A DNA stretch of 64,000 bases from Morchella semilibera. Its lineage: Eukaryota > Ascomycota > Pezizomycetes > Pezizales > Morchellaceae. The DNA is taken from NCBI GenBank assembly GCA_009192285.1, contig CM018610.1:186001-250000 (forward strand), read 5' to 3'. Of the stretch, positions 35,412 through 48,108 are shown piece by piece. The notes beneath the pieces were generated by a model. The model saw only the letters and a program-made list of their open reading frames with translations, was not told the DNA's origin and ran no database searches. The position numbers and the translations under genes were made by a program. Numbering within the stretch: position 1 is the stretch's first letter; each line of letters begins with the position of its first letter.

Positions 35412-36577
35412 ATGAACAACGATTATTCCCAAGTTGAAGGCGGGGATTCTGGTTATTGTCAGATGTCGCCTATAGCCCCGTCCATGGTCGAGTGTTTCGG
35501 TGACGATTCTGACTATGCTTCGGGCGATAGTTATCCATCTTCGGTACTGTCAAGCACGTATTATTTCAAGTATGAGAATGGCCGTCGATACTTTGCTAGG
35601 CGACAGGTACGTTTTATTTTGATTTCTTTCGTTGCTGCTGCGTATACGTGCCTTGGGGGCAGAAACGTTTCTAGAGCCACTAACATCCAATTTAATAGGT
35701 CAAATATCCATTCCCAAACGACGACAAAGAATGGGCCTAGAGTTGATACATCATATATGGACTCCCCTGTTATCCGGAAACTATTTAAGGCTCCAGTTGG
35801 GCCAGAATCTTGATCTTGCGGCGTGAACTGGGCTCTGGGCAATCGAAGTTGCAGAGTGAGTTCAGCCGCTCAGTCCCTCCCTTACTATTAGAATTCTGAC
35901 CAAAATGAATAGCCAGTATCCGGATTCACAAGTAATAGGCAATGATATCGCGCCGACAAATCCACCCTAGATGCCACCAAACCTCGATTTTCATGTCGAT
36001 GATATCGAAGACGACTGGGTCTTCCCTGAAAACAGTTCTGACCTCATTCACATCCGGAATGGCTGGTTTTGTCAAAGATTAGCCACGGCTTATCGAGCAG
36101 TGCTTTACTGCTTTAAAACCAGGTGGATATATCGAACTACACGACTTCACGTCACCATTCCGGCGCAACGATGGCACCTACGACGATACTAGCATGCATC
36201 CTTCAAAAGTGGGTTCAATTGTGGGAAGAAGGGAGTGTACGAAGCGGGCGAGAGTGGCTCTCAGTTTCGGCAAATATTAAGAGCATGATTAGCACTGGAT
36301 TCGTTGATGCTGTCAGTGAGATGGCTATGGTCCCGACAGGCGGGTGGCATCCGGATAGTAATCTTAAGGAAGTTGGGATGTGCATGTTGAAACACTGGGT
36401 AGAGGGGGCCGAGGGGCACTTTGGATATGTGTTCTTGGGTGGAGGAAGACTGGTGTTGATGAGTTGTTGGCAAAACTAAGTAAGGACCTATTGAACCCGA
36501 AGATCCGCACGTTCACTACGGCATGGCTCGTCCATGCTCGCGCTCGGAAGCCGCTTGCGGTCAAAACTCTCTTATGA
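35412..36577 (+). pseudogene. Decayed LaeA-like (UMTA-type) SAM methyltransferase
   Basis: Pieces of a LaeA-like methyltransferase run in the right order through all three plus frames. From ATG 35412 come an acidic N-terminus and SSTYYFKYENGRRYFARRQ, then an intron-like gap (about 35608-35699) and VKYPFPNDDKEW. Further on are ELIHHIWTPLLSGN, LWAIEVAE, a second intron-like gap with GTGAGT, DSQVIGNDIAP, then MPPNLDFHVDDIEDDWVFPE, LIEQCFTALKPGGYIELHDF, GGWHPDSNLKEVG and finally LLNPKIRTFTTAW. There are at least three frame changes and at least one in-frame stop (after NDIAPTNPP). The glycine-rich SAM-binding motif I is not clearly present. The residual introns show it descends from a spliced functional gene rather than a retrocopy. 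Similarity to the intact gene at 37652 is only moderate, so it is not a fresh duplicate. A heavily misassembled but working gene is possible but unlikely. Confidence 0.8.
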
Positions 36578-37651
36578 GGAAACGAATACCTCAAGGAGGT
36601 CACAGCATGCCCAGCTTGTGTTGCGCGCAATTTTCTCTCTCTCTTCGGAGCTAAGTGTTCGGCTATGGGTTTGGAGTCGAATTTAGTTGGATTTTGTTTC
36701 CCCTTTCCCCTTTTCTTCCTTGATTTTCTAATTCCTTTGGGTCAAAATAAAAACAAAAATGGTGGTAAAGGTATATATGGAGTCTTCATATGCTGCGACG
36801 AGACGAGACGAGATGAGTATTATGGCAGGCAGAAATGAATTCAACCTTAAATCTTTGAGATAACATATTCTTACGATCCCCCCCCCCCCCCTTTCCCCCC
36901 TCTTTTCTTCACTCGCGGTGTGGATTTCTGTTTTTAGCAGTTCTCGGGGAATTCGAAATAGATAGAGACAGTATCATTCGCGTATAGCCGGTTAAGGCGT
37001 ACAGGTATGTATATATCTGCGTAGCAATTGAGCTTCGTAGGTACAGAGCAGGGGCAGCATGCCATGTCATGGTAGGACGAACGAGCAGATCATGGCAGAG
37101 CAGCCCCCCAGTCTGTGGAACCGAGTGATGGCCCAAGATGCACGCACTGGCATAATTACCAGATTTAAGGTTATCCTTCCCGCACCATCCGGATCCCCCT
37201 ATCAGAACTCAGACCAGCTACAGCCTACAGGTGTAAAGCACGGTATCCGGGATGTGACGTTTGTACATTCTCAACTAAATGTATGTATATATGAGGTACA
37301 TTAGTACATAAATACATGTATTCAGGGGTCATAGTACATGTACATTATAGTTTTCTTCTCTGCAGCCACGCTCTGCCCTGAATTTTAGTGTTCCTCACCA
37401 GGGGGGGGGCGCATACTTACATACATGTACGTACTTACATGCATCCGCCCATGATTCACCTGCCGAAGAAGAGGCCTCGGAGGATATAGACTGGTGTGTA
37501 TTTCGGAATTTGGAAATGTTCAAAACTATTTACTATGAAACACATAACTACTAGGAAAAAGAGCCATGCAACCCGAGAGGGAGAAAAAAAGAGAGAGAGA
37601 AAGGGAAAAAATAAATAGTCCACCCAGACCACAAACAAATATACTGCTACT
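36578..37651. other. Spacer between convergent methyltransferase loci
   Basis: No gene. It holds a C14 run (36878-36891), a G9 run (37401-37409) and three TACATGTA copies (37313, 37335, 37422). Confidence 0.5.
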
Positions 37652-38811
37652 TTACGCCGCCGCCCCGTTCATATCGACAGAATTAGACGTTACAGCAACA
37701 GCAGCAGGTACCAGGGGCTTCATCCCATATGTGATATGAAAGTTCGTATACGAGTGGTACGACCTATTCGTCAGGTCCTTCTTGAACTTGTTGTTTATAT
37801 TCCTCACCCCATCTCTATCCATTCCCAGGAACCTCGTAAAGACCGCGAGTGATATGCTCTCGCACCCATCAATCATGTGCTGTCGCATGTAGAAGCCCAG
37901 GTCTTTCTCCGCCTTGATCTTTGGCCATGTTCCGAGTGCAATCTTGATGGGCTCGTACTTGACGCCCTCGAAGCCGAACTTTGGTAGCTGCTTCGAGTGT
38001 TCATGAGTGAGTATCTTCCGCCCGGCTGTGGTGATGCCCTCCATCCACATCATGCACCATTTCATCATTGTCGACTCAGCCGGGAGGGTATTATCATCAG
38101 AGCCTAAGCCCATGAAGTCGCTGATCTCAAGGACACCGCCAGGTTTGAGCACTCGCATAGCTTGCTCGTAGATCTTGGACCAGTCATCTATAAAGCCGAT
38201 CAGCTGGCGGATGTACACCATGTCAAAGCTGTTATCGGGGTATGTCCAGGTTTGTTCTACGTCGTCGACCTCAAAAGTGACATTCGGGGGCACCCAGCGA
38301 GGCTGGATGGGTGAGAGGTCGACTCCGATGACTTCGGCGTTGGGATATACGCTGGGGAATCTGTTAGGTATATACAGGGGCTCAGGTAGAGATTCGGCAA
38401 TAAGCTGAGTACTTACTCCCCACAGTCAATGGCCCAGATACCATTTCCAGTACCAACATCCAGTATCCTCTGAGGGTCCTTGAGAGGTGGGCAGCCGTGA
38501 AGACGGCCTTTCAATGCTAATAAGCATATATGATGTTGTAGGTCCATCCGGTCCTGCTCTTCTTCGTCATTGGGCATTGCATATCTCCCCTAGTAACCGC
38601 CCCGCCAGGCTTGTTAGAAACTGAAGTTTACTTTCTAGAGATTTTCTTGACTGGAGAAATTATGTACCTCGTGCAACCCATGATATCGTCTCCCATTCTC
38701 ATAAACATGGCTCTTCACCGCACTGGAAAGACTCGTCGTATCTGTTTCATACCCACTTGTATAATCACTACCTCCGAGATCCTGATCAGCTTCAATGATG
38801 TACTTCGACAT
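37652..38811 (-). CDS. LaeA-like SAM-dependent methyltransferase, 3 exons
   Basis: Exons (complement) 38811-38668, 38589-38417 and 38351-37652 encode 338 residues. Exon 1 gives a short acidic N-terminus and HVYENGRRYHGLHE; exon 2 continues GRYAMPNDEEEQDRMDLQHH and the SAM-binding motif ILDVGTGNGIWAID; exon 3 has VIGVDLSPIQP, the VPPNVTFEVDD segment and VLKPGGVLEISDF. This is the classic order of fungal LaeA/UMTA-like class I methyltransferases. LaeA itself controls secondary metabolism and development in the nucleus, but most relatives have unknown substrates. No synthase genes lie nearby. Intron 2 has two acceptors nine bases apart (exon start 38360 or 38351); the upstream one would insert three residues. 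The C-terminus ends in a short Ala/Val-rich tail. Confidence 0.92.
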
Positions 38812-41800
38812 GGCGTGGGGTCTATTTGCGTGAGTAAGAATGACTTTTGTTCTGGGTGGTAGGTTCCGAGGATTTGGGAGCTGGATGTTATAGTCTTAGG
38901 AGCGCTCTGATCTTATATAACTAAGGGGTTCGTTAGAAGGAGAAGGGCTATGTGGCTCCATGATTTTTCTTTCTTTTTAAAGAAAATCTTAATATACTAG
39001 TCTCAGTCTACCCCCTCCCTCCTCGGATAACCAGGGAAACAAAGTGAGACAAATTACACAGGAGAGATGTTGTAAGAGGCAGGGTATTTGGACCTTAGCC
39101 ACCTTCACACGGGCCCAAGTGGGAATATGGGGATATGGCGTGCATCGTCGAGGGGGTACAATTAATTTGGTAGAGCCTTTAATATTCTCGTTATATATCC
39201 CTAGACTTTGTGGGGTAGTACGTCGATTCCTCAAACAGCTTTCCATTCGGTAACTCCTGAAGTAGAGATGAGATGCATAATCTCTTCTACGCTTCAGATC
39301 TCCCTTCTTGGTTATCTATTATTTGCTCTAATTCAAAGGGATGGGATCCCTGTGTAAGCCAAAGCTACGAGGGAACCTAAAATGCCACCGTAGCCACATT
39401 TGTTTCCTCTCGCCCATGCATATCAGGGCTGTCTGAATCTCCCCTGTAGGGCCCAGGAAAAAAGTTGAGCTTCTGATACTAATTAGAAATGGTGCTTGTG
39501 GGTTCTATGTGAGACACCAACGTTCGGCATCCAAACCCGCTGGTAACTGTACCATACACAGGCTTATTCGGCGCATAAGTAACCTATAGAACGCGGGGTT
39601 CTGGAAGAATATACGGAAGCTTGATCATGCATTGATATACCCGATATCTTTATTCTAGCTGAGATAGATAGTGACTGCCCTCCGGTAGCGATACTATGGA
39701 TCCATTCATCATTTGGAAGCGCAACTGTAACTGTCTGGAGTAGTAGTCGAACATTGCGTGGCGGCCAAGAAGCAGGAAGCACCATGTTTCTATTGCTTAT
39801 CTCCTGCTCTTCAGACGCTCAAGACGCAACCTGAGGAAGAAACTGACGAGCAGGATATTAAGTGACGCCGCCTGCGTTTAGTTAACCGCGTTCGTGGAGG
39901 CGGCGGCACCCAGAAAATGATTTTCAACTCTAGCGGTTAGCGGTACTAGTGCTTCTCCCAGCATCTGTAGCAGCGTGCCAAGTGAGACATGGCTGCACAC
40001 ACCACCTAGCAGAACCGATTGGTCTATAGTTAGTTTCTCCACTCATCGCGGCATATACCGTTCCCTTGGTAAATAGGCTCTAGAGCAAAGCTGGATTTTT
40101 GATTTTTAGGTACTTGGTATGCAAAATTGTGATGCATATGCATGGGTACTTGACATTGACCTCCCTACAGGTGGGATTGCAATTCATTAATAGTGTGGAC
40201 AAAACGTCCCAATGGTTAGTTATCCCAGATGTGTTCACTTGGGTAGAGGATATCTCGACATAAACCCCTATTATGTTCAAGGCGCTACACCCTGAAGACG
40301 GGACTGTGCGTTGCACGTACGTTAGGGAGACCTTAACTACATGTAGTCCAGTGGTATTTCCTGCAGCTCAGGCGTATTCGGGATTGAATAGGTTCTTTAC
40401 CTAATTCACCAATAAGACATTACAAATTTCTGTTTATGCAAGGCCCTGATATTTGAAAATATATTGAGCTCGGTAGGTAAGCCCGTACCTGGTGCTCGGT
40501 AATAAAGAATCGTAGGTGCTGATAGGAAGCCATCTGATGAGTTATATAGCATTGTATGGTTTAACTATTAACCTGCCATAAGCTTGTAGATTTATGTTTA
40601 TGCCCCTAAATGTAGGCCCTTCCAAGAATGGAACCTGCCGTTGCGTATCGGCGTCAGATTCAACGTGCCGAGTGATTAGTTGTGAAGCTCTATATATGTA
40701 TATCCTACTACATGTAGCCATTTAGAATATACCAATAAGTAGGGTAGCCACGAAATTTCTTTGGTATTGCCTACATAGTTCATAATTATAACAATATTCC
40801 ATTGTTAGATCCGAAGTTACCTCCTCCATTGCAGAACCCTTTAGCTTATGATTCAGGTCCAAAAAATCAATATGGACGTTAACGTTTAGAGTCGATTCTT
40901 ATAGTGAATAAAGTATAAACTGACCCTTGAAGTATGAAAAAACGGGATGAAATCACTACGGAATTTAGTGATGAATACTGAATTAAACCGGAACTGGCGG
41001 AAGAGTGCTGTACCAGTACCGTATTCTTAGCGTATTGGCTGGGGTACCGTAGTGATCCCACCCCTCCCTTTGGTACCACCCCTCCCTTTGGTACGTACTA
41101 CGGTATGGAGGTTCAACGTCAGCATGCATCGCGAATGAAAGATATGCCAATTTAACTCACCTGCACCCATACTTCGTAGTGTCTTACCTAGATACGAGGC
41201 GAGAGCAATGTATCTAATTCTCTGTAGTCGTTTTGAATAGGGCTATTTACCAATTAATATTGGGCACTTGACTATGTTATTATATTCTACCCATGGTGTA
41301 CTTGGCCCGAAGGCTTAGGCCTGACTAAAATGTGCGCAGTGGAAGTCCAAGTACGTTTGATCTGGACCAACTCCTTGATCTAGACCAACTCTACCAATTC
41401 CGCAACGTACCCAAAAGTTGTTCAAGTAGGTATATGTGCTTTTGTGCGTTTGGCAAATGAAAGTGCTCTGCCTCCACCCCGTGCTTGCACTTCCCCGAGC
41501 TGTTAGTTAAAACGGCCTCTCAAAATCACAAGGGATTTAATTGAGTGATAACCCCAATTGAACATAGCCCCCTGAAAACCAGCGTCCCGATCCGCTCCGA
41601 GACAAGACAGCTGCTGCGCAGACCGAGGTTGCGTTAGTTTGTCTTGGGATAGAATGGATGATCGTTAACGCTCATGCTGAGATCATGTTCAGACAGTGAC
41701 TTCCAGCCACAGAAAAGTAATATACTTTTGTTGGATAGGTAAAAATGTGTCACCAAATTGTTGGCCCGAACAGGGTATTGCCCCACGATGTTATGAGACT

Positions 41801-43621
41801 GTAGCTTAAAAGATAGCCCTAGAATTGCAGCATCGCATGGGTAGTCTCTGATGTTTATCAAACGTGCCTTGAACCTTTCCTCTATTTTTCTTCCCCGCCA
41901 GGGCCTCCGAAGTTTATTAAAGTGGTTCTTGAGTGACTAGGTTTAATATCCCGACTTAACGGCATAAATAAGAAGATGGAATAATAACGTCTTCATATGC
42001 GCTGTTCCTTGTGGGGAGTAGAAATGTCAGACATGGCGTCGCCGGCTGCATCAACAGATATTTCCTCAATCGGCCCTGTACAGCTCTCCTCTCAATAAGC
42101 GCCACCGCCATCACCGTTCCATTGTCAGGGTATATGGTGCATTATAATTGACGATCCTCGGAGGATTTCCGAGATTAAGGTTTCATCTGCACATACAGTA
42201 ACCTTTGGATCTATTTTTCAGCTTGCAGGTTCTTGAGACCTCGCGGGGTATCGCCGAGAGTGCACAGAGGTATGTTCCTCGGAGACATATTTATACATGT
42301 AATCGGAAACCAGTCATTTCAGGTAGCCAGTATTAAGTCATAGGTCGATTTTCCATTAGCACATTGCGATGGATAATCCATGCCCTCAAGAAGGGCTTAT
42401 TCCTCTTTAAGCAAGTGGCTTTTTTGTACCTCTGAGGAAATGATATTTTGGGTTGTGGTCGAATAGATATACCCCTAAGTATAACTTAGTGAATAAGACT
42501 TCTGTTGAAGAGGGAGTTCTTCAATAAGCTTTGTTGCCATGTAGCTGCATTAAGGGGGGCCGTGGTGCAGCAGTTATGCCTAGAGAGGTGCGCCTACAGG
42601 GCCTAGCCTTGCCTACCTGGAGGCAATTTTCTTGAGGAGAGGGAGTACAGTCTCCCTCCGCTATAACGAACCTGCATATTCCAAAATACAGCAGATTATT
42701 CAGCGCAGCACCATTTTCTATGTGGATTTGCATGGCAGAGGTACGTAGACTATATATGCATGTAGTATAAAGCAGCTAGTGTTTTAACCGATTTATATTA
42801 GGTGTTTACATATTGTGCAGTGTCAAAAAATAACCGCTCGCAACCAAGCAAATGGCCTACAACAATCAAATTTTGAAAGTACCACCCTTGAACCCATATT
42901 AAAACTCTAGACCATATAAATATAGATGATCACAGAATTGGAATCCCTTGTCTCCCTTCTCTTATTGTGGTGTAAGGCGATGTTGAAGTTGCGTTCCCAT
43001 ACAAATTTTGGTTGCAACGATTTCCGGTTATTAATTTTGACAACCAACAATAACTACTTCGTTCAGCTAGGAGAAGGTTACATGTACCCTCAAAAACTTT
43101 AGGTCGGGGGCAAAGAGATATAGGGTACGGGTCAAGCAGAAAGAAAAGGAAAGGGGGGGCACGAAGCCGGAATAGTTGATGTCTTCCGAAGTATATCAGT
43201 ATAAAACATCCAGTTTCATGCATGTTAGGCCCTTATTATTTAATTATAAAACTTAGATAAGAAGCCCAATTGCAATCAGGGTTTACAGTTTCCACAGCCT
43301 GATCTACGAGTGCAAGAGGGATCTGCTTAATAAGTTCTAGTAGTAATGCTGTAAACAACCCACTTTTTCTGTATTTTGTAAGCCATGTTTGAGGCAACCG
43401 CAAAATTGGTGATATATATATTAAATGCATCCCCATGGCAATCACACTTATACCCTTGCAAAAATCCACCCAAGTACATTTTCGACTGCAATTTAAGAAC
43501 ATTTGGTATTGGTCCCTTAGAAAAAGATATTTACAGCACACTCCCTGCTCAGTCCACCAGAGAGGTTTCGATGTAAAACGATCCACAAATCCGCCTAAAC
43601 TACCAAGACTTCATAGACCCT
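38812..43621. other. Gene-empty AT-rich stretch
   Basis: 4.8 kb with only short frames. It contains TACATGTA at 40338, 40709, 42294 and 43079, one spaced motif (40668) and a tandem 18-bp duplication around 41055-41090 (unit CCACCCCTCCCTTTGGTA). Frames at 39564-39785, 41634-41861 and 42521-42733 (minus) have no recognisable content. The start of this stretch is promoter DNA of the methyltransferase. Confidence 0.5.
40668..40685 (-). repeat. Dispersed 18-bp spaced motif
   Basis: On the minus strand it reads TCAC-AACT-AATCACTCGG, two bases off consensus, in the middle of an empty 4.8-kb spacer. Confidence 0.5.
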
Positions 43622-44846
43622 CTAGTCAAACGGAATCCTCGGAACAGATCTCAGCTTCTGTCTCTCTTCGTCCTTTCTTGCCCCAATCGATGATGGGACT
43701 TTGATTCCACAGCATTCACCCCATCCGCTGTGTACATGTGTCATTCCATCTTTATCAACCACCACCCTTCCTTCTTTGAACTCGACTGCTCTCTCCTCTT
43801 CTTCGTAAACACCCATACCCTCTGCCGCTTTTAGTATGCCGCCGAACAAAAAGTGCTGCATAACTGGTAATTTGCCCAGAACCTCAGTCTCATACATTTT
43901 CTTCATCCCATCTGTGATCTTGGCCCAGTTCCGCGCATTTGAGATATCATCCAGCATCGGTGAATGCCATCGTAGTTTTGCGGTAGTCTTGATGGAATTT
44001 ATGAAGGATATGCAACCAAGGTACATGTACTCCTTTGAGAACTCGTCGAGGATCTCCGGGTCATGAATACATTTCGGCCGTAGATGAGGGTGAGAGTAGA
44101 GTTGTGCAGCGCCGAATAGAAAGGGGAGGTACTGGTAGTCATCGAGTCCCCATACACCATGGGAGCCAGCAGGCTCTAGAAGGTACGTAGTTTGTATGTG
44201 CCGCATTAGCGAGATATAACGATTGAAAACGCGAAGGACTAGCGCCTGGTAGTCGGTGGGTGTGACAAGGGATAATTGGCGGAAGCAAAGGCTAAGAGAT
44301 TCGTTAGCAAAGGGATATTGCTAGGTTCAGTAATACCTACATCCAGGAAATGAAATTAAGTTCATGGCCAGAACCATAATCAATTCGAGTGCGATTCCCA
44401 AAAGACTCAACCAAGTAACGTCTCACTTCCTCATTCGCAGCTTCTGAAGGCAGCCCTAGGTCCTCGTGTAACTTACCAGCTCGCTCTGCGACAGCATCGT
44501 AAAAGCCCACGAATGACTTATTTCCAAATCTACCGGCAGCTTCCTCTGGTGGGTTCTCAGCGACAATCTTTTGGATCTCGTCAAGAATGCCCAAAAGCTT
44601 TGATACAAATGGAGACACTACACATTCGTGTGAGTTTTTAACGTTGAGGACTGAATTTTTGAGGTCTGTAATAAAGCAGATGATGAGGTCATGTGTGGGG
44701 GATGTTGTGTAGAGAGCTAAGTCGTCGACAGTTATGAGACGTCTTTCGGGAGTAGTGAAGGTAATGCTGTCGATGGGAGGTGGTGGGGGCGCGGTAGGCT
44801 CTGTGTTTTGAGGAGGTTCGGGTGGTCTATTGAGGGAGGCCGGCAT
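43622..44846 (-). CDS. PP2A phosphatase activator (PTPA / Rrd family), 2 exons
   Basis: Exons (complement) 44846-44341 and 44291-43622, joined over a 49-nt intron with a GCTAAC branch, encode 391 residues. Landmarks in order: FGNKSFVGFYDAV, RTRIDYGSGHELNFISW, the splice into LCFRQLSLVTPTDYQALVLRVFNRYI, HGVWGLDDYQYLPFLFGAAQL, GKLPVMQHFLFGG and the C-terminal WGECCGIKVPSS and RIPFD. These are the defining blocks of phosphotyrosyl phosphatase activators, peptidyl-prolyl isomerase-like factors that help load and activate the PP2A catalytic subunit. The length is typical of the fungal family and the RIPFD end looks complete. I cannot say whether this is the Rrd1 or Rrd2 branch. The N-terminus has a short proline-rich extension. 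The next gene to the right starts 1.4 kb away on the other strand. Confidence 0.95.
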
Positions 44847-46267
44847 GATGGTATATCCTTAACAATGAGATATTAGACGTTGTGAGTTGATAGAGCAGCT
44901 ACAAGGAATTAGGACTGAATGGGATGAGAGAGTGATGTGGAGAGGCTATTTCGCTAATGCACAATCACACACGCACACACCCCGCGCGGGTGATTCCGTT
45001 CCCGGGAAATCTCATTTGATCCCACTCTAGAATAGCAGAACGACCAAGTCCAACGTAGTACTGCACTGGTACTGCACGCACCTACTTATATGGTACTCTA
45101 GTTGATGGCTGTGTAAATCTTGGTACTCGGGGGTAGGGGAAAGAACCAGAAAATGCAATAGGGTTATTTGTATATATGGCAGAGCCCCGCCACTCCATAC
45201 AAATAATACTGTCACTTGGTTCTTAATTATTCCTGTACGCGAGTACTTACTTTCACTCGTATCGTTTCACTGGAGTTGGGTCTTCTAGAAGCCAAAATAT
45301 CAGTAACTAGAGCATCAACCGTGCAGGGCCCGGGCATCCCGCGCGTCAAACTTCGGCCCTGGCCGAATCCGATCAGGGTTTTTCGATCGTGATCATCCAA
45401 CCGCGGAAAAACAAAATATCCGGGTTTGTAGATCTAGTCGACCTTGTCGACAAAGCAATTTAGTGGACTTGGAGATTTAGAAAGTGTCGGGGCTGTGAGC
45501 ACGGTTCTTATTAGGGATATATACTTGTCCTATAAATCACCCCTGTTTCCCTCACTTGCGTCTTCTGTGGTACATAGGGTACAAGTATCTCGGCAGCGCA
45601 GCGCATCAAGACTGTCACTGGAGGAGTTATTTGGACGGCAAAACCACGGGCTTTATGCAGTTGGACTAAATTGGTGAGAGCCTCCCTTTATCTTTGTATC
45701 GTCACCTGAAAACATGGCGGCTGTAGCGATATCTTTACAGCTAGAATCTTATCATGAGGTCAATTTTAACGTCAGTCGTGCAGGGTTAGGTGTGAGATAA
45801 TTATGCACCTCACCCCGCCGTGTTATCTCTAGATGAGTCGCGTGTGCTCTGTCTATGGCCTAAATTCAAATCTGGATTTTTCTCTATCTTTCTATGATGG
45901 TTCTGGCCAGGGACCCACGTCAATGTCCTGGGTGCATGTACGGAATGACCCTAGTGTCATCTGTCCCTAAGAATGGGCCCTTGTCCACTGATAGGAATAA
46001 TATCTTCCCTCTATGCTCCCCGTGCCTCTCTCCCCTCTTGAATATTTCCTGTCTCCTTACACCCTATTCATATCTTCTATTGCCGTTTACTCCAAGTCAA
46101 CTTCACCCCACTCACTCAGCTGACTGTCACCGCTACTCTTGCCCTTTTTTCTCCTTTTTTCAATTTTTATTCTCGCCGTCATATCACAACAGCTCTCAGT
46201 AGCTTGTTTATTGCTGTGTTGAACCCACCGGTACATCCTTTGCTCCTTTCTGCCAAAAGCGAAAGCT
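44847..46267. other. Divergent spacer between PTPA and the lipase gene
   Basis: 1.4 kb shared upstream region; no supportable gene. The right 200 bases are C/T-rich, as expected of a transcribed leader for the lipase gene. No spaced motif and no TACATGTA site were seen here. Confidence 0.5.
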
Positions 46268-48108
46268 ATGGAGCTTCCGGTTACCAAAGATAAAGGTGAC
46301 CATCTTTGTGTCCTTATACATGGGTAAGCCGATTACTATAGCTACTTTGTAGCTATATTAGCTATTTATCCTCTCCCGGAGAGCCTCTCTAACTACATGT
46401 AGCTAACTGCCGCCGAACAGATTGTGGGGAAACCCCTCTCACCTCAATTATCTCACCTCGGCATTGCGGGCTCGCTATGATGAATCGATATTACAGATAC
46501 TTGTTGTGAAACGCAACTCTGGTACATTCACCTATGACGGAATCGAAACAGGTGGCGAACGTGTGACAGGGGAGATCGAAGATGCCCTAGAAGAGTATGC
46601 ACGGAAGGGTATCGAGATTCGGAAGATGAGTATTGTTGGTTATTCACTTGGTATGTAGGTCGTTTGCAGCCCTTTTAGCGATACATAGGTCTTACCCAGG
46701 ATTTTATGTGATGAAGGGCCTCGAATGATGGATTTTAAGGAGAGATCGCAATAAGGTGAGGTTCAGTAAGGCTGACTAGTGAGTGATTTAAACGCTCTAG
46801 GAGGGCTTGTCGCAAGATACGCCATCGGGCTGTTATACTCTAAAGGATATTTTGAAAAGATTCAGCCTATGGTATGTTTTCTTGTGATTCTTTTCGTAGA
46901 GCAAGGCGCTTACCTCAGTCAGAATTTTTGCACATTTGCAACTCCACACCTTGGTGTGAGAACGCCGCTCCTTGGCTGGCACAATCATATCTGGTTTGTC
47001 TTCAAGCCCCCTCTCCCTTGACTCTATTCTGACGACTGCTTTGATAAGGAATGTCCTCGGGGCCCGTACTCTCTCCGCCTCAGGTCGCCAACTTTTTATG
47101 ATTGATAGCTTCCGCGATACCAACCGTCCGCTACTTTCAGTCCTCTCTGATAAAGATTCGGTATTTTACAAAGGCCTCTCACTATTTTCAAACAAGGTAC
47201 TTTATGCCAATATTATCAATGACCGTTCGGCGTGCTACTACACAACTTTTATAGCACGGAATGATCCGTACGCCAATATCTCATCCCTCTCGATGAATTA
47301 TGTCCCAGGTTACTCCCCAATTGTTATGGATCCCCATAATCCATTTTCGCCTACTACAAAGGAAGATGAAAAGCTCCCCGTGACTCATCGAATTACCAAA
47401 ACTACTACGGGCGCTGTGCGAAGGCTGCCTATGGTTCTCATCTATGGTCTTGTAATACCTATCGTGGTAATCGTTTTTCTTCTCAATTCTGTTATTCAGA
47501 ACTTTTCAAGCAAGCGGAGGATTAGACTCCATTCAAGTGATGAAAGTTTAGACTATCACAGACTTCCACTATTAGTCGAAGAAATGCAGGAAGCAGCAGA
47601 GGGGATTATTGAGGATATTCACCACGAAATGAGCCCACAGCATTTGCCTGCTGGCTCTGAGGAGAGTGTAAATGTGTCGCCAACCTCTACAACCTCCGAG
47701 ATGTCTAGATCTGGATGGACCCAAATTCACCCCGATCACACCCTTAACCATGGTTCAACACCTTCTGCTCATGAATGGAGTCGGCGGCTTGATGACGGGA
47801 GCGGTCCTGCTGCGCCTTTAGTCGAAGAAGGAGCTACGGAACACGAGAGTGATCAGACAGCCCCTGGAATAGAAGGACTGCTTCAGAAGGGGCAAAGCCA
47901 AATGTCTTTTCCAACCCTCGCTCTTACGCCGCATCAGTTTGACATGATCGCTAGCTTGGATACCTTGGGGATCAAAAAATTCCCAGTGTATATTCACAAC
48001 GATAGACATTCGCACGCGGCCATCATTGTGAGAAGGCCCCGGTCAAAGAGATGGGAAGAAGGTAAAGTTGTCGTAGGACACTGGTTGAACGAAGCGTTTA
48101 TTATCTAA
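46268..48108 (+). CDS. DUF676 serine lipase/esterase (Rog1/Lpl1-like), 5 exons
   Basis: Exons 46268-46323, 46421-46650, 46801-46871, 46923-46993 and 47049-48108 encode 495 residues, and all phases agree. The product begins MELPVTKDKGDHLCVLIHGLWGNPSHL, with the oxyanion-loop HG motif split by intron 1. The nucleophile elbow GYSLGGLVARYA is split by intron 2. NFCTFATPHLGVR follows, then a DSFRDTNRPLLSVLSD block that fits the acid-residue region. A hydrophobic segment (MVLIYGLVIPIVVIVFLLNSVI) lies mid-protein, so membrane or lipid-droplet anchoring is likely. The C-terminal half is acidic and Ser-rich; IHNDRHSHAAIIVRRP near the end could carry the catalytic His. The family includes yeast phospholipase Lpl1 and Rog1 monoacylglycerol lipase. 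The fourth donor is GTTTGT, less usual, but it is the one that keeps the frame. Confidence 0.92.

Noticed and set aside
21977-38811. Secondary-metabolite cluster made of the NmrA-like protein, amine oxidase and LaeA-like methyltransferase
   Set aside because: No polyketide synthase, peptide synthetase, terpene cyclase, P450 or transporter lies among them, and the genes are far apart with unrelated genes between.
42545-42670. GC-rich stretch with an A-box-like sequence, considered as a SINE or small RNA
   Set aside because: No convincing B box or tail, and no second copy seen in the window.
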